This document shows positions 1 through 4,562 of a DNA stretch of 6,060 bases, piece after piece. The stretch's first letter is position 1. Every line of letters starts with the position of its first letter. Both the position numbers and the translations under genes were made by a program. This DNA is from Rhodobacterales bacterium (GTDB taxonomy: Bacteria > Pseudomonadota > Alphaproteobacteria > Rhodobacterales > Rhodobacteraceae), in NCBI GenBank assembly GCA_013298485.1, contig JAAFHS010000180.1, forward strand, positions 1 to 6,060, read 5' to 3'. Under the pieces are notes generated by a model. It saw only the letters and a program-made list of their open reading frames with translations, was not told the DNA's origin and made no database searches.

Positions 1-1
1 C

Positions 2-148
2 ATGGGCCTTTTGCAGGCGATGTGGTCGGTCGCACTGGCCGATGGCGACCGCGATGCGCAGGAAGACGGGCTGCTGCGCCTGGTGGCCAATCTGCTGGGG
101 CTGACTGATGTGCAAAGCGCGCTTGCCCGCCAGAAAGCCTGCGAATGA
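2..148 (+). CDS. TerB-family (tellurite resistance B-like) protein, C-terminal part
   Basis: This is the 3' end of a gene that begins upstream of the window. The frame is open from base 2 (an internal ATG that need not be the start) to TGA at 146-148, giving 48 residues. The readable part has an acidic helix pattern ALADGDRDAQEDGLL, followed by RLVANLLGL and SALARQ. This matches the last helices of the TerB-like alpha-helical fold (COG4103/DjlA-TerB type), in which a conserved DG and a following Glu lie in a metal-binding-like helical bundle. TerB-like proteins in Rhodobacteraceae have no settled function, and tellurite resistance should not be assumed. The stop overlaps the start of the next gene by ATGA (145-148), so the two are probably co-translated. 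Family assignment rests on a short piece and is moderately sure. Confidence 0.72.
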   Translation: MGLLQAMWSVALADGDRDAQEDGLLRLVANLLGLTDVQSALARQKACE

Positions 149-894
149 TTGCCGCCCTGCCGATGTATGACCTGCCCCCCGTGATGGCCGCGAATGACCG
201 GCTCTGGGCCCTGCTCCGCGATGGCCTGCGCCGTGCGGGGCAGCGGGCACCGCAGGGTCTGACCCGCGATACGGCTGATCTTTTCGCCCTGTGGCAGTCG
301 CCTGATCTGATCCTCAGCCAGACCTGCGGCCTGCCGTTCCGGTCACAGCTGCACGACAAGGTCACCCGGATCGGGACGCCCGACTATGGACTGCAGGGCT
401 GCCCGCCCGGCCATTACCGATCCGTTTTCATCACCCGCAAAGACGATCCGCGCGATCATCTGGATGACTTTCACGGCGCGGACTTTGCCTATAACGAGGC
501 CGTCTCACAATCGGGCTGGGCCGCGCCGCTGCACCATATGGCAGGGCGCGGCAAAGTGATCCGACCGCGCCTGAAAACCGGCGGGCATCGCTATTCCCTG
601 ATGGCGGTCGCCGACGGGCGCGCACCGCTGGCCGCCCTTGATGCGCTCAGCTGGGAACTCCTGCAGACCTATCACCCCGCAGCAGATCAGGTGAAGGTCA
701 TCGGCTACACCGATCCCACCCCCGGCCTGCCCTATATCGCGGCCAAGGGCACCAATGCCGCCCTGTGGTTCGATGTGGTCAGCGAGGCCATTGCCGATCT
801 TTCCCCCGCCGACCGTGCCGCCACCCGCCTGCGCGGGTTCGTTGACATTCCCACCGCAGCCTATCTCGCCGTGCCCACACCGCAGGCGGCCTAG
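145..894 (+). CDS. PhnD/transferrin-type substrate-binding-fold protein without signal peptide
   Basis: The product is 249 residues and resembles the PhnD-like family (phosphate/phosphonate ABC-transporter binding protein fold). Typical segments are SQTCGLPFR at 58-66, IGTPDYGLQGCPPGHYRS at 76-93 (hinge and ligand-pocket region), NEAVSQSG at 117-124, a Gly-His-Arg-Ser-like stretch with AVADGRAPLAALDALSW at 147-170, and DPTPGLPYI at 190-198. The protein starts directly at what should be the first beta strand (MIAALPMYDLPP). No export signal or lipobox is present, and no longer in-frame start fits because the gene begins inside the previous one (ATGA). A cytoplasmic location is therefore likely, which is unusual for a binding protein. 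No PhnC/PhnE partners are in view. The ABC genes after it are of the amino acid type and carry their own exported binding protein. The ligand is unknown. Family call firm, role unknown. Confidence 0.86.
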   Translation: MIAALPMYDLPPVMAANDRLWALLRDGLRRAGQRAPQGLTRDTADLFALWQSPDLILSQTCGLPFRSQLHDKVTRIGTPDYGLQGCPPGHYRSVFITRKDDPRDHLDDFHGADFAYNEAVSQSGWAAPLHHMAGRGKVIRPRLKTGGHRYSLMAVADGRAPLAALDALSWELLQTYHPAADQVKVIGYTDPTPGLPYIAAKGTNAALWFDVVSEAIADLSPADRAATRLRGFVDIPTAAYLAVPTPQAA

Positions 895-900
895 GCATTC

Positions 901-970
901 TGCGCAGGGAAATCGCGCAAATAGATGCCCGTTCCGCAAGGTTCCGTCACTTTGAGCGTTGCATTGACGC
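901..970 (+). promoter_or_regulatory. Possible promoter/operator region before the ABC importer
   Basis: The 126-bp gap between the PhnD-like stop (TAG 892-894) and the chosen ATPase start (GTG 1021) contains two small inverted repeats. TGCGC (901-905) pairs with GCGCA (915-919), and GCGT (956-959) pairs with ACGC (967-970). A TTGACG hexamer at 964-969 could serve as a -35 box. The best AT-rich -10-like match, TATTCA at 984-989, is only 14 bp away, which is short of the usual 16-18. If the promoter is real, transcription would start near 995, inside the long open frame from 925, and would favour the later GTG start. The evidence is weak and rests on sequence inspection only. Confidence 0.25.
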
Positions 971-1020
971 AAAACCTTATGCCTATTCACATGCAACAGG
1001 GAAGTAACAAGCGAGACGCC

Positions 1021-1803
1021 GTGAACGCTCCGCCAGCCGACGTGCCGGTCATCCAGATCCGGAATCTGCACAAGTCCTATGGGACATTGGAAGTGCTGAA
1101 AGGCGTCGATCTGACCGCCCCCAAAGGCCATGTCATCAGCCTGATCGGATCTTCCGGATCGGGCAAGTCCACCCTGCTGCGCTGCTGCAACCTGCTGGAA
1201 GACAGTCAGGATGGCGATATCCTGTTCGAGGGTGAGGCCGTGCACTGGAAAGGCCACGGCCTGCGCCGTCATCCGGCAGACCGCGCGCAAGTGACACGGA
1301 TGCGCACCAACCTGTCGATGGTGTTCCAGCAGTTCAATCTGTGGTCGCACATGACCGTGCTGCAGAACGTGATGGAGGCGCCCGTCACCGTGATGAAGCG
1401 TGACCCGGGCGAGGTGGAAGAGAAGGCCCGCTACTACCTTGCGAAAGTCGGCATCGCCGAGAAATGCGACGTCTGGCCTGCGCAATTGTCTGGCGGGCAG
1501 CAGCAGCGCGCGGCGATTGCGCGGGCCTTGTGCATGGAACCCCGCGCCCTGCTGTTTGACGAGCCGACCTCCGCGCTTGATCCCGAACTGGAACAGGAAG
1601 TTGTCAAGGTCATCAAGGCGCTGGCCGACGAAGGCCGCACGATGATTCTGGTCACGCATGACATGAAACTGGCGGCAGATGTGTCCGACCATGTGATCTT
1701 CCTGCACAAGGGCAAGATCGAAGAGGAAGGCGCGCCAGAGCAGTTGTTCGGCGCACCCAAAACCGACCGTCTGCGCGGATTTCTCTCCGCAACGGGGGCC
1801 TGA
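1021..1803 (+). CDS. Polar amino acid ABC importer, ATP-binding subunit (HisP/GlnQ/OccP class)
   Basis: This is the cytoplasmic ATPase that drives uptake through the two permeases encoded downstream. In the 260-residue form starting at GTG 1021 all ABC motifs are intact: Walker A GSSGSGKS at 43-50, Q-loop VFQQFNLW at 101-108, signature LSGGQQQR at 156-163, Walker B ALLFDEP at 176-182 with catalytic Glu181, D-loop SALD at 184-187, and H-loop His213. The insert between Walker A and the Q-loop (VHWKGHGLRRHPADRAQVTRM) is typical of the histidine/arginine/octopine branch. The frame is open back to ATG 925, with ATGs at 979 and 991, but family members begin roughly 10 residues before IQIRNLHKSYG, so GTG 1021 fits best. 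Its Shine-Dalgarno is poor (GCGAGA 1011-1016 or GGGAAG 999-1004). The substrate is not readable from this subunit. Confidence 0.95.
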   Translation: MNAPPADVPVIQIRNLHKSYGTLEVLKGVDLTAPKGHVISLIGSSGSGKSTLLRCCNLLEDSQDGDILFEGEAVHWKGHGLRRHPADRAQVTRMRTNLSMVFQQFNLWSHMTVLQNVMEAPVTVMKRDPGEVEEKARYYLAKVGIAEKCDVWPAQLSGGQQQRAAIARALCMEPRALLFDEPTSALDPELEQEVVKVIKALADEGRTMILVTHDMKLAADVSDHVIFLHKGKIEEEGAPEQLFGAPKTDRLRGFLSATGA

Positions 1804-1824
1804 TGCCTTGCGTCAGGCCGCATC

Positions 1825-1838
1825 GCCCGGCGGCGGGC
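1825..1838 (+). promoter_or_regulatory. Small GC hairpin between ATPase and binding-protein genes
   Basis: GCCCG (1825-1829) and CGGGC (1834-1838) form a perfect 5-bp stem with a GCGG loop in the 111-bp gap after the ATPase. No T-run follows, so it is not a classic intrinsic terminator. It could pause polymerase or protect a processed mRNA end, but a stem this short is expected fairly often by chance at this GC content. Confidence 0.25.
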
Positions 1839-1901
1839 ACGAACATCCGGCAGGGGTGCTGACCGCGCCATCGCCACGCAATTCAAGACTTCATATCGTA
1901 A

Positions 1902-1910
1902 AAGGGAGAT
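1902..1910 (+). promoter_or_regulatory. Strong ribosome binding site of the binding-protein gene
   Basis: AAGGGAGAT lies with its GGAG core (1905-1908) 6 nt before ATG 1915. It is the best-placed Shine-Dalgarno of the transporter genes, as expected for a periplasmic binding protein made in excess of its membrane partners, and it fixes the start codon. Confidence 0.85.
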
Positions 1911-1914
1911 ACCG

Positions 1915-2637
1915 ATGAAGAACCTTATCCTCACAACCGCCATGCTGGCCCTGACCGCCGGGGCCGCACTGGCCCAGGACGTTGTCCGCATGGGCACCGA
2001 AGGCGCCTACCCCCCCTACAACTTCATCAACGACGCAGGCGAGGTTGATGGCTTTGAACGCGAGCTGGGCGATGAGCTGTGCAAGCGGGCCGAGCTGAAC
2101 TGCGAATGGGTCACCAACGCCTGGGACAGCATCATCCCGAACCTGCAGTCGGGCAACTTTGACGTCATCATGGCGGGCATGTCGATCACGGACGAACGCG
2201 ATGAAGTCATTGATTTCTCGCAGAACTATATCCCGCCCGCATCATCGGCCTATCTGGCATTGACGGCAGATGCAGACAAGGGTGGCGTGATTGCAGCCCA
2301 GACCGGCACCATTCAGGCAGGCTATGTCGCCGAAAGCGGCGCCACCCTGCTGGAATTCGCAACGCCCGAAGAAACGGTGGCCGCCGTACGCAACGGCGAG
2401 GCAGACGCCGTATTCGCGGACAAGGACTACCTTGTGCCTGTCGCCGCAGAATCGGGCGGTGAGCTGGTTCTTCTGGCCGATGAAGTGTCGCTTGGCGGTG
2501 GTGTCGGCCTTGGCCTGCGCGAATCCGATACCGAGCTGAAGGCCAAGTTTGACGCGGCCATCACTGCGATGAAGGCGGACGGCACACTGAATACCATGAT
2601 CACCAAGTGGTTTGGTGCCGAAGCCCTGACCTTCTGA
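1915..2637 (+). CDS. Periplasmic polar amino acid-binding protein (HisJ/ArgT/OccT family)
   Basis: This exported receptor captures the substrate in the periplasm and delivers it to the permease pair. The 240-residue precursor has a clear Sec signal peptide (MKN, hydrophobic core, cleavage after Ala-Leu-Ala20, mature protein from Gln21). The family N-terminal motif follows at 27-36 (GTEGAYPPYN). Cys56 and Cys63, seven residues apart, match the disulfide pair of HisJ/LAO-type proteins. The first-lobe ligand region is MAGMSITDER at 86-95, with Arg95 expected to hold the ligand carboxylate. QTGTIQ at 129-134 is the second-lobe anion site, and Asp169 or Asp171 in VFADKDY is expected to bind the alpha-amino group. 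The ligand is therefore probably an alpha-amino acid or opine, likely polar or basic, but the side-chain specificity cannot be read. Two TGA codons in tandem end the gene (2635-2640). Confidence 0.95.
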   Translation: MKNLILTTAMLALTAGAALAQDVVRMGTEGAYPPYNFINDAGEVDGFERELGDELCKRAELNCEWVTNAWDSIIPNLQSGNFDVIMAGMSITDERDEVIDFSQNYIPPASSAYLALTADADKGGVIAAQTGTIQAGYVAESGATLLEFATPEETVAAVRNGEADAVFADKDYLVPVAAESGGELVLLADEVSLGGGVGLGLRESDTELKAKFDAAITAMKADGTLNTMITKWFGAEALTF

Positions 2638-2655
2638 TGAAACCGACCTTCTGAT
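2628..2655 (+). repeat. 11-bp direct repeat spanning the binding-protein stop
   Basis: GACCTTCTGAT occurs at 2628-2638 and again at 2645-2655, a perfect 11-bp copy with a 17-bp period. The first copy contains the stop codon. It looks like a small local duplication at the gene end. No function is evident. Confidence 0.7.
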
Positions 2656-2664
2656 CCGGAAAGG

Positions 2665-2693
2665 GCGGCCCGTCGCATCCTGCGGCGGGCCGC
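2665..2693 (+). promoter_or_regulatory. 13-bp intercistronic hairpin between binding protein and first permease
   Basis: Bases 2665-2677 pair with 2681-2693 over 13 positions, 12 Watson-Crick plus one G-U (T2673 with G2685), around a TCC loop. No T-tract follows, and the permease ATG starts 7 nt later, so complete termination is unlikely. In hisJ-hisQ and malE-malF of enteric bacteria, structures at the same place protect the upstream message and lower permease output. A similar role is inferred here. The hairpin also sits in the translation start region of the permease (see findings). Confidence 0.75.
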
Positions 2694-2700
2694 ACACCCC

Positions 2701-3582
2701 ATGTTCGCATCCTGTGCCGATCCATCCACCCTGTCGGGCCTGAACTGGACCCTGTGCTACCTGACCACAGGCAAGCACCTTGATTTCTATTGGTCCTTTG
2801 TCACCGTCATGATGCTGCTCGTGATCACGGCCCCGGCGGCCATGGCGTTCGGTTTCGGTGGTGCGGTCGCCGCACGGTCGCACATCGCCCCGCTGCGCTG
2901 GATCGGTAAGGCCTATACCGCCATGGTGCGCGGCGTGCCCGATATCGTGTTCTTCCTGTTTTTCGTGATCGCGCTTGATCAGGGGATCGAATGGGTCAAC
3001 CATCAGTATCAATGCCCCGACTGGACCGAACCCGTCTGGAAGGGTCTTGAATTCCGCGTCTGCCCCGCCGCCAAAGTCCCGCTCAGCACCGCATCCGCGG
3101 GCTGGCATCAGGCCTACGGCTTTGCCCTTGCCGTCTTTACCTTCGCGCTGGTGTTCGGGGCCTTTGCCGCCAATGTCCTTTACGGCGCGATGGAGGCTGT
3201 ACCCGGTGCGCAGCTTGAAACCGCCGAGGCCTATGGCATGTCGCATCGCCAGGTCTTCCGCCGCGTGCTGGTGCCACAGATGTGGACCTATGCCCTGCCC
3301 GGCCTGTCGAACCTGTGGATGATCCTGATCAAGGCCACGCCGCTCCTGTTCCTGCTGGGCGTGCAGGATATTGTCTACTGGGCACGCGAACTGGGCGGGG
3401 CCAAGACCCAGGCCTATGCCTATCCGCATCCCGACTGGCGGCTGTACTACTTCCTCGGGCTGATGGTGTTCTATCTGGTGATGACCAAACTGTCCGAAAT
3501 CGTCCTGGGCCGCCTGACCGCGCGCCTGTCGCAGGGGCAGGCCACCATGGCCGGTGATGCGATGCGAAAGGCCGCCACATGA
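2701..3582 (+). CDS. Polar amino acid ABC importer, permease subunit 1 (HisQ-type, long form)
   Basis: This inner-membrane half of the translocation channel pairs with permease 2. Its 293 residues contain about five membrane segments (roughly 30-58, 82-96, 138-165, 198-222 and 247-272). The family motif before segment 2 is MVRGVPDIVFFLFFVIALDQG (75-95). The EAA coupling loop at about 168-193 contains TAEAYGM and VLVPQ and contacts the ATPase. It is about 65 residues longer than HisQ, mainly from a hydrophilic stretch of about 40 residues between segments 2 and 3 (97-137) with Cys105 and Cys121, which could form a disulfide if it is periplasmic. ATG 2701 is the only usable start: TGA 2638-2640 closes the frame upstream with no ATG/GTG/TTG between, and no ordinary Shine-Dalgarno is adjacent. 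The 3' end overlaps permease 2 by ATGA, indicating coupled translation. Confidence 0.94.
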   Translation: MFASCADPSTLSGLNWTLCYLTTGKHLDFYWSFVTVMMLLVITAPAAMAFGFGGAVAARSHIAPLRWIGKAYTAMVRGVPDIVFFLFFVIALDQGIEWVNHQYQCPDWTEPVWKGLEFRVCPAAKVPLSTASAGWHQAYGFALAVFTFALVFGAFAANVLYGAMEAVPGAQLETAEAYGMSHRQVFRRVLVPQMWTYALPGLSNLWMILIKATPLLFLLGVQDIVYWARELGGAKTQAYAYPHPDWRLYYFLGLMVFYLVMTKLSEIVLGRLTARLSQGQATMAGDAMRKAAT

Positions 3583-4406
3583 CCTGCTGGGAAACCATTC
3601 AGGCCTACGGCCTGCGGTCTCTGGGCATCGGCGAACGCCTGCTGCCGAGTTCGGATTTCACCATCTGCCAGCAGGTCACCCTGATCGGCTCCGGCATGAT
3701 CTGGAACCTCTATTTCGGCATCCTCGCCCTGATCTTCGGCTTTGTCCTTGCCACCGCGATCGCCATGGCCCGCGCTGCCCGCAGCCCCTGGCTGCGCAAG
3801 CCCGCCGAATGGTTCATCTTTGTCTTCCGTGGCAGCCCTTTGTTCATCCAGTTCTTTCTGGCGTATGAGGCGCTGCAGCTGCTGCCAAAGGCGGGTTTTG
3901 AGATCTTCGGCATTACCGTCGCCACATCCTGGACGACCAAGGCCTGGGCCGGTGCGCTGTTCGTGATGTTCCTGAACACCGCCGCCTATTCGGCCGAGAT
4001 TTTCTATGGCGCGCTGCGCTCCATCCCGCGCGGCGACCTGGAGGCGGCCGATGCCTATGGCATCACAGGCTGGCACAAGTTCCGCCGCATCCAGTGGCCC
4101 ACCATGCTGCGCCTGGCCTGGCCCGCCTACACGAACGAGGCGATCTTTCTGTTTCACGCGACAACGCTGGTGTTCTTTTCCGGCTTTCCCGCCTTTCAGC
4201 AGAAGGGTGACGCGCTTTACTATGCCAACTATTTCGCCGACAAGACCTTCAACCCCTTCATCCCCTATCCCATTGTCGGCACGTACTTTATTCTGCTGAC
4301 GCTGCTGGTGACGCTGCTGTTCGGGGTCGTGAACCGCTATCTCAACCGGCATCTGCCCTCGAACCAGCGCAGCAGAATTCGCTTGCGTCCGCAGGTGATC
4401 CGATAG
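3579..4406 (+). CDS. Polar amino acid ABC importer, permease subunit 2 (HisM-type)
   Basis: This is the second channel subunit, 275 residues, starting inside the stop of permease 1 (ATGA 3579-3582), so the two proteins are probably made in equal amounts. Membrane segments lie near 40-64, 78-100, 122-145, 185-204 and 230-255. Family signatures are FRGSPLFIQFFLAYEAL at 83-99, LNTAAYSAEIFYGALRSIP at 132-150, and the EAA loop from GDLEAADAYG (152-161) to IQWP (171-174). An N-terminal hydrophilic stretch of about 38 residues (Cys3, Cys30) precedes the first membrane segment, as in permease 1, and is longer than in enteric HisM. The basic tail (NQRSRIRLRPQVIR) should face the cytoplasm. It completes the importer. 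A 152-bp gap separates it from the next gene. Confidence 0.95.
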   Translation: MTCWETIQAYGLRSLGIGERLLPSSDFTICQQVTLIGSGMIWNLYFGILALIFGFVLATAIAMARAARSPWLRKPAEWFIFVFRGSPLFIQFFLAYEALQLLPKAGFEIFGITVATSWTTKAWAGALFVMFLNTAAYSAEIFYGALRSIPRGDLEAADAYGITGWHKFRRIQWPTMLRLAWPAYTNEAIFLFHATTLVFFSGFPAFQQKGDALYYANYFADKTFNPFIPYPIVGTYFILLTLLVTLLFGVVNRYLNRHLPSNQRSRIRLRPQVIR

Positions 4407-4415
4407 TATCCAAGT

Positions 4416-4460
4416 TTTGATCAAATTCGTTGGGCATGGGCCCAAAGCCGCGCACCGCGG
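4416..4460 (+). promoter_or_regulatory. Cluster of dyad symmetries upstream of the GS-like gene (candidate operator)
   Basis: Just after the permease stop there is a perfect 10-bp palindrome TTTGATCAAA (4416-4425). Two short inverted repeats follow: TTGGGC 4430-4435 with GCCCAA 4440-4445, and CCGCG 4448-4452 with CGCGG 4456-4460. The AT-rich palindrome stands out from the GC-rich surroundings and could be a repressor or activator site. I could not place a convincing -35/-10 pair nearby. It lacks the four-base spacer of an FNR box. Regulator unknown. Confidence 0.35.
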
Positions 4461-4490
4461 GCGTCACAACGTGGAAATGATCACAAAAAA

Positions 4491-4497
4491 GGAAGGA
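4491..4497 (+). promoter_or_regulatory. Strong Shine-Dalgarno (GGAAGGA) in front of a short leader frame
   Basis: GGAAGGA, preceded by an A-run, is 8 nt before ATG 4506 and too far (61 nt) from the GS-like start at 4559 to serve it directly. In the ligase frame the only candidate codon between is ATT 4514, a very rare initiator. The site therefore points to translation of the short frame that follows. Confidence 0.6.
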
Positions 4498-4505
4498 CCA
4501 AGGGC

Positions 4506-4562
4506 ATGGTCCGATTTCGCCCCGTTCGGGCGAACCGGCGGCCCGGAACGTCGGTATCATGA
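4506..4562 (+). CDS. Putative 18-residue arginine-rich leader peptide
   Basis: A short open frame, MVRFRPVRANRRPGTSVS, starts at ATG 4506 after a well-placed GGAAGGA and stops at TGA 4560-4562, overlapping the ATG of the GS-like gene (4559) in the ATGA arrangement. Five of 18 residues are Arg (CGA, CGC and three CGG codons). A 7-bp hairpin (4516-4534) lies inside it. Short size means chance is a real alternative. What argues for it is the combination of the strongest Shine-Dalgarno in the gap, exact stop-start overlap, and Arg enrichment next to an amino acid transporter of the basic/polar class. If real it could couple ligase translation to ribosome passage or sense an amino acid, as TrpL-type leaders or the ornithine-sensing SpeFL peptide do. 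No homologue is known to me. Confidence 0.4.
   Translation: MVRFRPVRANRRPGTSVS
4516..4534 (+). promoter_or_regulatory. 7-bp hairpin inside the leader frame
   Basis: TTCGCCC (4516-4522) pairs perfectly with GGGCGAA (4528-4534) around a CGTTC loop. It lies 24 nt upstream of the GS-like ATG and within codons 4-10 of the leader frame, so a ribosome translating the leader would unfold it. No T-run follows, so it is not a standard terminator. Confidence 0.45.

Noticed and set aside
1..148. Tellurite resistance operon
   Set aside because: Only a TerB-like C-terminus is seen. No terC/terD/terZ-type genes adjoin it, and the family is widespread outside tellurite resistance.
505..1707. Long open frame on the - strand opposite the PhnD-like and ATPase genes
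   Set aside because: It lies antisense to two clearly recognised + strand genes, and its translation shows no family motif. Long antisense frames are expected in GC-rich genes with biased third codon positions.
1803..1862. 19-codon frame (MPCVRPHRPAAGTNIRQGC) starting in a TGATG overlap with the ATPase stop
   Set aside because: It has only a G-run as a weak ribosome site, stops 52 nt before the next gene, and shows no coupling to it. Chance is the better explanation, unlike the 4506 frame.
4416..4425. FNR/FnrL-type site
   Set aside because: The consensus is TTGAT-N4-ATCAA. Here TTGATCAA is contiguous without the spacer.
2242..4445. Two long - strand frames opposite the binding protein and permeases
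   Set aside because: Their translations are His/Gln/Gly-rich with no domain pattern, as expected for the reverse complement of GC-rich membrane-protein genes.
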